Assembly: GCA_965201045.1 (NCBI GenBank)
Contig: OZ241746.1
Coordinates: 1,674,001 to 1,738,000, forward strand
Source: JAPORK01 sp026710285
GTDB lineage: Bacteria; Pseudomonadota; Gammaproteobacteria; Pseudomonadales; Endozoicomonadaceae
Length of the DNA stretch: 64,000 nucleotides
Direction: 5' to 3'
Each line of letters starts with the position of its first letter. Within the stretch, counting starts at the first letter, position 1. This document shows positions 46,230 to 55,624 of the stretch, piece by piece. The notes below the pieces were generated by a model. It was not told the DNA's origin, ran no database searches, and saw nothing but the letters and a program-made list of their open reading frames with translations. The translations under genes and the position numbers were made by a program.

Positions 46230-47111
46230 TTATTCTATGGTGACATTTTTGGCAGAGCTGTGTAAGTCACAAACTTCTAATGCATCAAAAAAGAGATTAA
46301 CGTAAGGATAAGCTATTCTTCTTACATGCTGATAATCATTAGATTTTACTGCTTTATGAATTGCATAAGTGATTGCCTTATTCGTTGGAAATAACTCAAT
46401 TAAACTGATACCTTGCTTTGGTGCAAACAGATCACGCATACCTTTTCTGAATTTACCCATATGGTTACCCACACAGGCTTCTGCTTTCGTGATGGTTCTG
46501 TTTGAAGGAGGAATAACACCTGTATGACCATTATATCCTTTTGCTCTGTGCCAGCCCTCCGAGGGTGCATCTGTATGAATTTCAAAAGCAATTCCATTGG
46601 TTATTTGTTCATACTCTGCAAGTTCAAGTGTTGCTTCTCTAAAAGTATCCGCTCTGGCAATGAATTGCTCAACATTGAAGCCGCGCTGTAAGCCAATCTC
46701 TACCATAAAAGGTACTAATACTTTTGTCAGTGCAGCTTCTGTTGTATGTAACTGTCCCTGAAAGTAGAGCATAGGCGCATCGTTATATCCAGTTGTTCCT
46801 GAAACTCTGTCCACATGACCTGCCGAAAGGATGATTTTATTTGAAGGGTTGGGTATTTCAGCAAACCATTTACCAATGGATGCCTTATGTTTTGGAGTGA
46901 AAAGTGTTTGCCTGAAGACAGGAGACAATTCTTTTACATCCGGAATTTCTATTAAGCCTGATTTTTTCTCACTACTTTTTGCAAACGTAATACTGGGTAC
47001 AAAAAGAGCAGAAAAACAAATTAAAATTATCAAATAATAAACCAGACGATATGGCGTACCGACTTCGTTATAAACTATTGCTCTTGCAACGTTCCTGTTT
47101 ACCTGCATCAT
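46230..47111 (-). CDS. Exported amidase-like protein (possible zinc N-acetylmuramoyl-alanine amidase fold)
   Basis: The 293-aa protein has an N-terminal signal anchor (hydrophobic residues about 24-44). ILSAGHVD (His99), EIHTDAP (His180) and LIEL (Glu240) stand where the zinc ligands and the catalytic Glu of Amidase_3 enzymes would be, but the overall match is weak. If right, it would trim peptidoglycan in the periplasm. A start three bases downstream (47108) is equally likely. It lies alone upstream of the IS200/IS605 element. Confidence 0.45.
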   Translation of the reverse strand: MMQVNRNVARAIVYNEVGTPYRLVYYLIILICFSALFVPSITFAKSSEKKSGLIEIPDVKELSPVFRQTLFTPKHKASIGKWFAEIPNPSNKIILSAGHVDRVSGTTGYNDAPMLYFQGQLHTTEAALTKVLVPFMVEIGLQRGFNVEQFIARADTFREATLELAEYEQITNGIAFEIHTDAPSEGWHRAKGYNGHTGVIPPSNRTITKAEACVGNHMGKFRKGMRDLFAPKQGISLIELFPTNKAITYAIHKAVKSNDYQHVRRIAYPYVNLFFDALEVCDLHSSAKNVTIE

Positions 47112-47440
47112 AACTTCCCTGTTATTAAAATTGGACTTATAGTTATTTCAGCATAGTAATTTTTTCAGTATTCCTGTTAGCAAAAGACAGAAAAAAAGAT
47201 AGCAATCAGACGATTATTTTTATGATATAAATTCTTAAATGATCAGTTGACAGATTATTATAAGCAATTTGTGAATAATCGCTAAAGTGATTTTTATATA
47301 AAAACGATGGCTTTACTATGATAATATCTGGCGCTTTTTCCCTGCAGATCCTGAATAATTACTAAAAGTTTAGAAAAACAAACCAAAAATGCGTTTATTT
47401 ATTGCCAAATATAAATAACTGTGCTTTTGTATACGCTTAA
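47112..47440. other. Gene-free stretch holding the 5' part of an ankyrin upstream module
   Basis: The segment 47365-47435 (AAATGCGTTTATTTATTGCC ... CTGTGCTTTTGTATACGCTT) matches the region upstream of the ankyrin gene at 51199. The rest of that module is found at 49196-49240, across the IS200/IS605 element. Confidence 0.65.
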
Positions 47441-47504
47441 CAATTTAAGCGAAATTCCCCCCGCATAACAGCTTTGCTGTTTGGGGGTGGGATGGATAGC
47501 GTTG

Positions 47505-47913
47505 TTAGTTTTCTGGTCTTTTCTGTTTCTGTATGTACTCTTTTAGTATTTCAAGCGGGGCTCCGCCTGCAGTGATCAGGCAATACGCCCTTGTCCACAA
47601 AACGGGCTTTTTCCAGTAGTGGCTCTTCAGGTGGTTAGCAAACTCTTTCCTGATGAGCCGACTGGTTACTGTTTTCAGGCTGTTGACAAACTTGCTTGGC
47701 GTGATTGTAGGGTGAAAGTCCAGGAGGAGGTGAACATGGTCTGCTTCTCCACCAAACTCATCCAGCTCAACCTCCCACTTTTTACAAAGGCGGAGACAAA
47801 TTTCTTTGAACCGATCGAGCATTGTTACCGAAAGACACTTTCTTCGATATTTCGTAACTAACATTAAATGGTATTTTAGCTTGTAACAGCAGTGATAATG
47901 TGCTTTCGTACAT
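47505..47913 (-). pseudogene. tnpA: IS200-type Y1 transposase TnpA, probably frameshifted near its start
   Basis: The frame contains YKLKYHLMLVTKYRRK, the HUH motif in DHVHLLLDF, and the Y1 helix KEYIQKQKRPEN with the catalytic Tyr. This is a full IS200/IS605 TnpA. No start codon exists in this frame close to the gene. A natural start, ATG at 47913 (MYEST), lies in another frame and joins the gene if one base near 47895 is removed. So it is probably inactivated by a single-base insertion. Confidence 0.75.
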
Positions 47914-47947
47914 TGACACCAATTGATTTTTTTGATAGTATACGCCC

Positions 47948-49180
47948 ATGAGAGCTTACAAGTACAGAATTTATCCGAACAAGAAACAAGAATTGTTGTT
48001 GACACAACACTTCGGTTGCTCTCGCCATGTGTATAACTGGGCACTATCTGAAAAAGAAAAACACTACAAGGAAACCGGGAAGAGCCTTTCAAAACGCAAC
48101 CTTCAGGATAGATTGATTGCCAGCAAAAAAAGAGACAAACCCTGGTTAAACAAAGTAAACAGCCAAAGCCTTCTGGCATCGTTAGCTAATCTGGATAAGG
48201 CTTTCTCTAATTTTTTCAAGGGGTGGGCAAAATTCCCACGATTCAAAAGTAAGTATGCAGGTTGGCAATCCTTCCAGTGTCCTCAAAACGTCTCGGCAAA
48301 CTTTGAAAGCAACATGGTTGATTTACCAAAGATAAAAGGAATAAAATCCAGGTTGCACCGAGGTTTTGAAGGGAAGATCAAAACAGTTACAATAAAGCGC
48401 TCACCTTCAGGAAAGTTTTTTGCAAGTGTTCTTGTAGACGAGCAAGTACATATACCTATACCGGTAACAGTTGATTCTGAATACACGCTTGGTTTAGATG
48501 TTGGTCTTGAGCACATGCTAATAGACAGCCATGGAAAAAAGACAGAGAACCCACGGTTTCTAAAAGATTCCCTGAATAGTCTTGCTGTTGAACAAAGAAG
48601 GCTGTCCAGAAAAAAACAAGATTCTTCAAACAGAGCGAAACAAAGGCGAAGGGTAGCAACTGTACACGAGAAAGTGTCAAATCGCCGCTACGACTTCATT
48701 CAAAAAGAAACGGCAGCACTGGTCAATAAAAGCCACGTGACCACATTTGCCGTTGAAGACCTGAATATCAAAGGTATGGTAAAAAACCGCAAGCTGTCCA
48801 GAGCCATCAACGATGTGAGTTGGGGCACGTTTCTTTCTGTGTTGGAGTACAAGTGCCGATGGAACGGAAAAAACCTTGTCCGTATTGGTCGTTTCCAGCC
48901 CAGCTCAAAGCTTTGTAGTGAGTGCGGAATCAGGAAAGAAAAATTGCCCTTGTCTGTGAGGAGCTGGCAGTGTCAGCACTGTCAAACCCTACACGACAAA
49001 GACGTCAATGCAGCAAAAAACATTAGAAATTTTGCTTTGGCTGATGCGCCGGGACACGGCGTTTGTGTAAAGAGTTCCTCTGTAGCAAAACCTGTCAGCC
49101 CAGGTGCTACAGCGAAAGGTGTTGAGGATTCTCAACATGGGTCGCAAGAAGCCCCCACTACAACCGCTCTTGCGGTTTAG
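47948..49180 (+). CDS. tnpB: TnpB RNA-guided nuclease (IS605 family)
   Basis: TnpB is an RNA-guided DNA nuclease related to Cas12. The 410-aa protein is complete: an N-terminal helical domain (MRAYKYRIYPNKKQELLLTQ) and a RuvC domain split into LGLDVGLEH (first Asp, near residue 183), FAVEDLNIKGM (Glu, near 270) and DKDVNAAKN (last Asp). The zinc ribbon CSEC ... CQHC lies between the last two. The tail is polar. The guide RNA of this family usually overlaps the 3' end of tnpB, where the right-end hairpin lies. Its companion tnpA looks broken. Confidence 0.93.
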   Translation: MRAYKYRIYPNKKQELLLTQHFGCSRHVYNWALSEKEKHYKETGKSLSKRNLQDRLIASKKRDKPWLNKVNSQSLLASLANLDKAFSNFFKGWAKFPRFKSKYAGWQSFQCPQNVSANFESNMVDLPKIKGIKSRLHRGFEGKIKTVTIKRSPSGKFFASVLVDEQVHIPIPVTVDSEYTLGLDVGLEHMLIDSHGKKTENPRFLKDSLNSLAVEQRRLSRKKQDSSNRAKQRRRVATVHEKVSNRRYDFIQKETAALVNKSHVTTFAVEDLNIKGMVKNRKLSRAINDVSWGTFLSVLEYKCRWNGKNLVRIGRFQPSSKLCSECGIRKEKLPLSVRSWQCQHCQTLHDKDVNAAKNIRNFALADAPGHGVCVKSSSVAKPVSPGATAKGVEDSQHGSQEAPTTTALAV

Positions 49181-49240
49181 TGGTGGGAGTGTGTCACAAC
49201 CAAAATTTAAGATAACAATTAATAATTTTTAAAGTGCTGT

Positions 49241-50602
49241 ATGAAAAATTTTATAGCTTATAGCTTGTTTTTAATATCCAACTACTTGTCAGCTAACAGA
49301 AAGATAATAAAAAGTGTATTTGCTCTTTCGTTACTATGGTTTTGTTCAGTCTCTTTTGCTGTTACTGACGATGTTATCATTGACACTATCCGTAAAGGAA
49401 ATGTAGCGGCTGTTGATGCATTAATGCAAAACGGTGATCTCAAGGTTAACCAAACCCTACACATCGAAGAAGCAGATCTTCCTTTTTGGCACAGAACTTA
49501 TAGTAGCTATACACCACTTATGGTTGCTGCCAAATCCGGACTCATAAACATAGTCGAATACTTCATTCACAATGAAGCTGAAACAGATCAGCAAATCAAT
49601 GGTATGACAGCATTACTGCATGCAGCTGCATGGGGGCATAAGGACGTTGTCATATTTTTACTCAGACAAGATGCTAATGTACATTTAAAAGACAGCGGGG
49701 ATTTTACGGCTTTAATGCATGCAATATTGGGGATAAATAAGCAACCTGTAACATTATTATATCAATATCTTAGTCTTTATGCCCCGGATAGTACAAACTT
49801 TGATCTCTTAATCAAATCTGTGTTGATATGTGACGTTGAAACTATAAAACGATTGATGGCTAATGAAACGAATGCAGAGGTACAAAGTATAATCTCTTCA
49901 CTGCTTTTAGCCAAAGCTGACAAAATGCAAATTATAAAAGTTCTCATTAGCAGTGGAGTTGATATAAATGCAAAAAATAAAAACAATTTCACGGCTTTAA
50001 TATTTGCAGCAATGGCACAAAATGCAGAAGCTGTCAGTTTTTTGCTTGAGAATAACGCTGATGTAAATATACAAAATGCAGATGGTGACACAGCGTTAAT
50101 ATGTGCAGCGAAAGATCAAGCAGAAGAAATTACTCAGCTTTTGCTTGCCAGTAAAGCTGATACAGATATACAGAATAAGCAGGGTAATACAGCTTTGATA
50201 TGTGCAGTGCAAAATCAGAGAACAGAAACAGTTAAGCTCTTGTTTGCCAGTAAAGCCAGGATAAATATAAAAAATAACGATGGTTATACAGCTTTAGCCT
50301 TTGCAGCAAGCATAAAAAATGCTGAAATTATTCAACTCTTGGTTGAATACGGCACTGGTGTTAAGATACAAAATCTGAGTAGTAACACTCCCCGGATTCC
50401 TGTAAAAACCTCTCCGGAGGGCTGTAATGTAGCAAGACCTCTGAGTCATCATTATAATGATTCTGATATAAGCAGATCACTGAGATCACCGAGCCAGGAT
50501 GATTTAAAATACGCAATTGAACACTATCAACAAGATGCCATAGCTCACGTTAATTTGATTCAATATATACAACACCTGAAAATTCATGCGGAGAAAGATT
50601 AA
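49241..50602 (+). CDS. Exported ankyrin-repeat protein 1
   Basis: The 453-aa protein starts with a long signal peptide (MKNFIAYSLFLISNYLSANR with a basic end, hydrophobic residues 24-38, cleavage after SFA at 40). Next is a conserved segment, VTDDVIIDTIRKGNVAAVDA. Ankyrin repeats follow at about 95-160 (YTPLMVAAKSGLINIVEYFI, MTALLHAAAWGHKDVVIFLL), then a spacer, then five more from about 230 (FTALIFAAMAQNAEAVSFLL, DTALICAAKDQAEEITQLLL, NTALICAVQNQRTETVKLLF and others). It ends with a 90-residue tail without repeats that is similar in protein 2. The upstream module is interrupted by the IS200/IS605 element, which could change its expression. Confidence 0.9.
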   Translation: MKNFIAYSLFLISNYLSANRKIIKSVFALSLLWFCSVSFAVTDDVIIDTIRKGNVAAVDALMQNGDLKVNQTLHIEEADLPFWHRTYSSYTPLMVAAKSGLINIVEYFIHNEAETDQQINGMTALLHAAAWGHKDVVIFLLRQDANVHLKDSGDFTALMHAILGINKQPVTLLYQYLSLYAPDSTNFDLLIKSVLICDVETIKRLMANETNAEVQSIISSLLLAKADKMQIIKVLISSGVDINAKNKNNFTALIFAAMAQNAEAVSFLLENNADVNIQNADGDTALICAAKDQAEEITQLLLASKADTDIQNKQGNTALICAVQNQRTETVKLLFASKARINIKNNDGYTALAFAASIKNAEIIQLLVEYGTGVKIQNLSSNTPRIPVKTSPEGCNVARPLSHHYNDSDISRSLRSPSQDDLKYAIEHYQQDAIAHVNLIQYIQHLKIHAEKD

Positions 50603-50779
50603 CCGTAACAACAAGGTCTTTTCGTCAGTTAAAAAAACAGATGTATCGACTGATGCCTTGTTATTAAAAATATGTGCAGCCAGTGATAAAGGGAATAAAA
50701 TTGTATCATGGCAAGCACAAAGCATTCTCCTGACCTGCCTGTGTAAGAATTTTACTCCCTGCAGATCCAAAGTGATTCG

Positions 50780-51031
50780 TTGGTCCTGAAAAGTGCAATT
50801 TGGTCAATACACTCCAACTCAGAGATTTTTGGCACAATATACCATATTTCATCGCTGTATAGCTTGTTTGTATCAGACAAATAAACCGTTATTTCTGCCT
50901 CCACGGTTCATTCCTGTGCAAGTATTTTTTCAATCATAAAAATTGTTTTATCTTATACAACCAAATTGAAATACTAAGTAAAAAAACAGCTAAATAATAT
51001 TAACAACCATTTATCTATTTTTCAGGACCAA
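50780..51031 (+). mobile_element. 252-bp inverted-repeat element between ankyrin genes
   Basis: The ends TTGGTCCTGAAAA and TTTTCAGGACCAA are perfect 13-bp inverted repeats. No ORF lies inside. A similar single end (TCGGTCCTGAAAAACACAAT) occurs at 58939. No clear target duplication is seen. Confidence 0.55.
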
Positions 51032-51049
51032 TTAATTATTATACAAATT

Positions 51050-51198
51050 TGATAGTTACAAATTTAGAAAACAAACTAAAAATGCGTTTATTTGTTGCCA
51101 AACATAAATAATTGTGCTTTTTTATACGCTTAAAATAGAATTTAAAAATAAAATTTTACAAAATTTAAGATAAGAATTGATAGCTTTTAAGGTGCTGT
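51050..51198 (+). promoter_or_regulatory. Conserved ankyrin upstream module (uninterrupted copy)
   Basis: The region contains AAAAATGCGTTTATTTGTTG, then ATTGTGCTTTTTTATACG, then ACAAAATTTAAGATAAGAAT, then AAGGTGCTGT just before the ATG. The same order of blocks occurs before the genes at 49241, 52883 and 59257, and alone at 57121. It is a shared promoter/5' UTR cassette. The AAGGTG is the ribosome site. Confidence 0.75.
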
Positions 51199-52536
51199 AT
51201 GAAAAAAGTTATAGATTATAGTTTATTTTTAATATCCAACTGCTTATCAGCTAACAGAAAGATAATAAAAAGTGTATTGGCTCTTTCATTGTTATGCTTT
51301 TGTTCGGTCTCTTTTGCTATTGAAGATCATGTTATAATTAGCATTATACGTGAAGGAAATGTAGCAACTGTTGATGCATTAATACAAAACGGTGTTCTTG
51401 AGGTTAACCAAACGCTACAAATCGAAGAAGCAGAGTTTTTCTTTTCGGAAAAGACTAATAATAGTTATACACCACTTATGGTTGCTGCCAAATCCGGACT
51501 CATAAACATGGTCGAATACTTCATTCAGAGGGGAGCCGTAATAGATCAACAGATCGATGGTATGACAGCATTAATGTATGCAGTTCTGCGGGAGCATAAA
51601 GACGTTGCCATATTTTTATTAGAAAAAGGTGCCAATGCACACTTAAAAGACGATTGGAATTTTACAACTTTAATGTATGCAACATTAGGAATAAATAAGC
51701 CAGCTGTAATATCATTACATCAATATCTGACTCTTTATGCCCCGAACAATCCAAACTTTAACCCCTTAATTGAGGCAGCGTTTAGGTGTGACATTGAAAC
51801 TATAAAACGATTGATGGATGATAAAATAGATTCAGATATGCAAGGTATAATGTCTTTAATGGGTTTAGCCAGAACTAACAAAATACAAATTATAAAATTT
51901 CTTATTGACCTTGGAGTTGATATAAATGCACAAAATGACAATAATACAACAGCTTTAATATGTGCAGTAACAGCACAAAATGCAGAAGCTGTGGATCTTT
52001 TGCTTTACAATAACGCTAATGTAAATATACAAGATGGAGATGGTAACACGGCGTTAATATATGCAGCGACAGGTGAAACAAAAGAAATTACTCAGCTTTT
52101 GCTTGCCAAGCAAGCTAATACAGATATACAGAATAAGGAGGGTAATACAGCTTTGATTTGTGCAGTGAGACTTCAGAGAACAGAAACTGTTAAACTGTTG
52201 CTTGCCAGTGGAGCCAATATATATATAAAAAATAATGATGGTGATACAGCTGAAAGCTGTGCAGGAAAGACAAAAAATTCTGAAGTTATACAGCTCCTGG
52301 TTGAATACGACTCCAGCGTCAGGAGACAAAATCAGAGTAGTCACACTTCCTGTGCTCCTGTAATAATCTCTCCGGAGGGCTTTAATGTAGCCGGACCTCT
52401 GGGTAATCTTTATAATGATTCTGATATGAGTCAACCACTGAGTCAGTATCCTTTAACACACGCAACTGAAAACGACCGACAAGATCCGACAGCTCAGGTT
52501 TCTTTGGTTCAATATTTGCAAAGCCTGCAAATGTAG
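51199..52536 (+). CDS. Exported ankyrin-repeat protein 2
   Basis: The 445-aa protein is the closest paralogue of protein 1 over its whole length, including the signal peptide (cleavage after SFA), N-terminal segment and C-terminal tail (SPEGFNVAGPLGNLYNDSDM). Repeats occur at about 95-160 and five or so from about 230 (TTALICAVTAQNAEAVDLLL, NTALIYAATGETKEITQLLL, NTALICAVRLQRTETVKLLL). The two genes share upstream and downstream sequences, so they arose by tandem duplication. It ends in TAG. Confidence 0.92.
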   Translation: MKKVIDYSLFLISNCLSANRKIIKSVLALSLLCFCSVSFAIEDHVIISIIREGNVATVDALIQNGVLEVNQTLQIEEAEFFFSEKTNNSYTPLMVAAKSGLINMVEYFIQRGAVIDQQIDGMTALMYAVLREHKDVAIFLLEKGANAHLKDDWNFTTLMYATLGINKPAVISLHQYLTLYAPNNPNFNPLIEAAFRCDIETIKRLMDDKIDSDMQGIMSLMGLARTNKIQIIKFLIDLGVDINAQNDNNTTALICAVTAQNAEAVDLLLYNNANVNIQDGDGNTALIYAATGETKEITQLLLAKQANTDIQNKEGNTALICAVRLQRTETVKLLLASGANIYIKNNDGDTAESCAGKTKNSEVIQLLVEYDSSVRRQNQSSHTSCAPVIISPEGFNVAGPLGNLYNDSDMSQPLSQYPLTHATENDRQDPTAQVSLVQYLQSLQM

Positions 52537-52547
52537 AAAAATATAGT

Positions 52548-52620
52548 CTGTAACCACAAGACCTTTTCGTCAGTCAAAAAACAGATACCGACTGATGCAG
52601 GTCTTGTTATTAAAGCAGTA
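52548..52620 (+). terminator. Conserved inverted-repeat 3' region of ankyrin genes 1 and 2
   Basis: ACAAGACCTTTTCGTCAGT and ACTGATGCAGGTCTTGT pair around AAAAAACAG. The same structure with changes follows ankyrin gene 1 at 50608-50670, so the duplicated unit included this hairpin. It may end transcription or protect the mRNA. Confidence 0.55.
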
Positions 52621-52726
52621 CCGTCAGTAATAAAAAAATAATATGGTGTTTTTATTATAATGAAGTAAAACATTTACTGGATTTAACGACATAAGAATTT
52701 TATCCTCTGCAGATATTCATTAATTA

Positions 52727-52882
52727 TTAAGTTATAAATTTAAAAAATAAATTGAAAATATATCTGTCTATTGCCAAATATAGAAAGTTGTGCTTTTTTT
52801 ATATGACTAAGACAGAACTTAAAAAACACATTTTTACAAAATTTCAGATACAGATTGATAATTAAAAATTTTAAGGTGCTGT
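52727..52882 (+). promoter_or_regulatory. Conserved ankyrin upstream module
   Basis: The blocks AAATTGAAAATATATCTGTC, TTGCCAAATATAGAAAGTTG, TGTGCTTTTTTTATATGAC, ACAAAATTTCAGATACAGAT and AAGGTGCTGT match the modules at 51050 and 59098 in order and spacing. Confidence 0.75.
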
Positions 52883-54529
52883 ATGAAAAAATTTGTAAAT
52901 TATAATCCATGCATAACACGTAGTTACTCATTAACTAATAGAATGATAATAAGAAACGCATTTTATCTTTTTTCCCTGTCATTACTATTTTTTTGTCCAG
53001 TATCTTTTGCCATTGATGATTACATGATAATTGAAATCATACACAGTGGAAATGCAGCAGTTGTGGATAAATTAATACAAGACGGTGACCTTAAGGTTAA
53101 CCAGACTCTGAAAATCGCAGAAGAAGAGTTTCCTCTTTGGCAAACTGTCGACAATGAATACACACCACTTATGGTTGCTGCTAAATCCGGGCCTATAAAA
53201 ATCGTCACAAATTTAATTAAGCAGGGAGCTAGAATAAATCAACAGCTCAATAACATGACTGCATTAATGCATGCAGCTGCATGGGGAAATAAAGATGTTG
53301 TTATGTTCCTAATCAACAAAGGTGCTGATGTGCATGTAAAAAATAGTAATAATTCAACTGTTTTAATGCTTGCAGTACTGGGATACAGCACAACGGTTTC
53401 AATACTTTTGATGCAATATCTGGAAGAGAAAAATCCAGGATGTCTGACAAATATTGAACGCTTAGTTAAGGTAGCAAGTGGATTTGACGTTGAAGCTGTA
53501 AAACAGCTGGTGACTGACAAAACAGATACAGAGGTTCAGAATATAATATCTGCAATACCTTTAGCTAGAGATAACAAAATACAAATCATAACATCCCTTA
53601 TTAAAAGTGGAGTTAATATAAATGCACAAGATAAGTGGGGTAATACAGCTTTAATGTGTGCGGTGACAACACAACAGATAGAAATTATCAGACCTTTTGT
53701 TGAAAATAAGGCTGATATAAACATACAAAACAAGAATGGTGTCACAGCCTTAATGTGTGCGGCAGAAGGGGGAAGCACAGAAATTGTTGAGCTTTTGCTT
53801 GACAATAAAGCTGATGTAAATACACAAGATAAAGATTATGACACAGCTTTAATATGTGCAGTGAGATGTAAAAATATAGAAACTATTAAGCGCTTGCTTA
53901 ACAGGAACGCTGATACAAATATACAAAATGATGATGGTGACACAGCTTTAATATGTGCGGCGAAATGTAAAAGTGCAGAAGCTGTTAAACTCTTGCTTGA
54001 CAATGGAGCTGATGCAAATGCAAAAGATCAGCATGGTAGCACAGCCTTAATATATGCAGCAGAAAAGCAAAGCACAGAAAGTACAGAAATTGTTAAGATC
54101 TTGCTTGAAAATGGAGCTAATGTAAATACACAAAATGAGGATGATAACACCGCTTTATTATGTGCAGCGAAACATAAAAATATAGAAACTGTTGGGCTCT
54201 TGTTTTTCCATGAAGCTGATGTAAATACTCAGGATAAGTATGGTAACACAGCTTTAATATATGCGACGGAAATGAAAAAAACAACAATGATTAATCTCTT
54301 GCTTGATAAGAAAGCTGATACGAATCTACAAAATAATAATGGTGACACAGCTTTAATATGTGCAGTGAGAATTCAAAGAGTGGAAGCGGTTAAACGTTTG
54401 CTTGATAACAGAGCTAATGTGCATATACAAAACAAAAATAAAAAGACAGCATTAACCTATGCCAGGGAAGTAAATAATCTTGAAATTATAACACTTCTGG
54501 TTGAACATGGTGCTAATGACAGCATGTAA
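52883..54529 (+). CDS. Exported ankyrin-repeat protein 3
   Basis: The longest intact member (548 aa). It has the shared long signal peptide (n-region to residue 28, hydrophobic FYLFSLSLLFFCPVSFA). N-terminal repeats are at about 90-175 (YTPLMVAAKSGPIKIVTNLI, MTALMHAAAWGNKDVVMFLI). Ten repeats run from about 235 to the end (e.g. VTALMCAAEGGSTEIVELLL, DTALICAAKCKSAEAVKLLL, STALIYAAEKQSTESTEIVK with a three-residue insert). It ends with the repeats, without the tail of proteins 1 and 2. The repeats are regular, which suggests an intact binding surface. Confidence 0.92.
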   Translation: MKKFVNYNPCITRSYSLTNRMIIRNAFYLFSLSLLFFCPVSFAIDDYMIIEIIHSGNAAVVDKLIQDGDLKVNQTLKIAEEEFPLWQTVDNEYTPLMVAAKSGPIKIVTNLIKQGARINQQLNNMTALMHAAAWGNKDVVMFLINKGADVHVKNSNNSTVLMLAVLGYSTTVSILLMQYLEEKNPGCLTNIERLVKVASGFDVEAVKQLVTDKTDTEVQNIISAIPLARDNKIQIITSLIKSGVNINAQDKWGNTALMCAVTTQQIEIIRPFVENKADINIQNKNGVTALMCAAEGGSTEIVELLLDNKADVNTQDKDYDTALICAVRCKNIETIKRLLNRNADTNIQNDDGDTALICAAKCKSAEAVKLLLDNGADANAKDQHGSTALIYAAEKQSTESTEIVKILLENGANVNTQNEDDNTALLCAAKHKNIETVGLLFFHEADVNTQDKYGNTALIYATEMKKTTMINLLLDKKADTNLQNNNGDTALICAVRIQRVEAVKRLLDNRANVHIQNKNKKTALTYAREVNNLEIITLLVEHGANDSM

Positions 54530-55315
54530 AATCTGAGTAATGATGTTAGCTGATTGCTGTTATTCCATGTTACATCTGTTAGTAAAAAGCAAATACAGAC
54601 GTTCATTTGTTTGTTTTTAAAAGGTTATTAAACATTTTCAGAGCGTATACAGGAACAAAAAAATTTGAGCGATCCCAATAAAATCAACTGCTCAATTATA
54701 GATTACGGATATTTGTTATGGATTGGAAAAAACATCAAATTAACCAGACTTTAGATCGAATTTTGTTAAAACAGATCTGTTTTTAGAAATTTTCAGAGCA
54801 TGTACAAACCAGAAAACTTATTAATTTGTAAATCCTGATTTTACAGGTCACCCTCATTAAAATAACTTTAACAATCAAATACTTAACCAATAATATCAAT
54901 TAACATAAAAATACGTAAGAATTTGAATAAAAAGGAAAAACTATTTAAATAAGGGTATCCTGTCTGGCTTAACTCCCTCTATATATTTTTTTATATTAAA
55001 ATTTTTTATTTTTTAGTTGAAAGTTGCTTCTTGGTTTTAGTACATTAGTATCTGTTGGCAAAAATAACACATGTTGCATATTTGTCTGTGGCGCTTATAA
55101 TTTGCACTAACGCCCATATGTGCTACCTTACTTACCTCTACTTATCAGGGGGTTGATGGAAATTTACAGATAATTTTTATGATTTACGCATTTACTAACA
55201 ACGTACCATTTTCCTGTCTTCAGACAGTAAAGATTATGAAAGTTGTTTGTTATTTATTGCTGGATTTTTGTTTTCAGATGAGTCTGTTTTTCGCAAATAT
55301 ACAAGAAAATATAAA
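54530..55315. other. Gene-free AT-rich stretch
   Basis: TTTTCAGAGC(A/G)TGTACA-like strings occur at 54640 and 54796 and suggest a degraded duplication. I see no gene or known element in this 780-base gap. Confidence 0.35.
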
Positions 55316-55573
55316 ATGAATAAAGCAAACTCTTTATTGAGCAAAAGTTTAACCTCGCAGATTAAAGACATAACCACAATGTTGCAAGCAAAAAAAAGCT
55401 TACTAAAACAAAATGGCGGTATGAAATTTGGTCTGTTCAGGAAGATCTGGCTGAGTGGACTAATACTCAGATCCCTGGGAGCAGGCGCAACGCTGACAGG
55501 AACTATATTTGTACCTTTAAGTGGTACCATGCCAGCCATATCATTCAATACACTCAGGAAATACATGGTTTAG
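55316..55573 (+). CDS. Small hypothetical protein upstream of the serine transporter
   Basis: The 85-aa frame MNKANSLLSKSLTSQIKDIT ... GLILRSLGAGATLTGTIFVP has an N-terminal amphipathic part and one moderately hydrophobic stretch near residue 50-65. An earlier in-frame start at 55247 would add 23 residues. No family is recognised and no good ribosome site is seen, so it may be a relic. Confidence 0.3.
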   Translation: MNKANSLLSKSLTSQIKDITTMLQAKKSLLKQNGGMKFGLFRKIWLSGLILRSLGAGATLTGTIFVPLSGTMPAISFNTLRKYMV

Positions 55574-55624
55574 ATCTGATTTTGACAGTACAAAATTGCT
55601 TTAGGCATATTTTCTGCTCCCAAA

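Larger units (their letters stand above)
47440..49200. mobile_element. IS200/IS605-family element (tnpA and tnpB divergent)
   Basis: It holds a Y1 transposase gene and a tnpB in divergent arrangement. Near the left end CCCCCGCATAACAG and CTGTTTGGGGG form a hairpin. Near the right end CCCACTACAACCGC and GCGGTTTAGTGGTGGG form another, overlapping the end of tnpB. The element lies inside the ankyrin upstream module. Exact boundaries are uncertain because this family leaves no target duplication. Confidence 0.8.

Noticed and set aside
47914..48179. Long N-terminal extension of TnpA
   Set aside because: It lies antisense to the start of tnpB and shows no similarity to TnpA; the real start is near 47913 with a frameshift.
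50586..50789. Small plus-strand gene after ankyrin gene 1
   Set aside because: The frame overlaps the conserved hairpin 3' region shared with ankyrin gene 2, where it is not kept open.
53239..53805. Minus-strand frames opposite the ankyrin genes
   Set aside because: They arise from the repeated codon pattern of the ankyrin repeats and have no ribosome sites or recognisable content.
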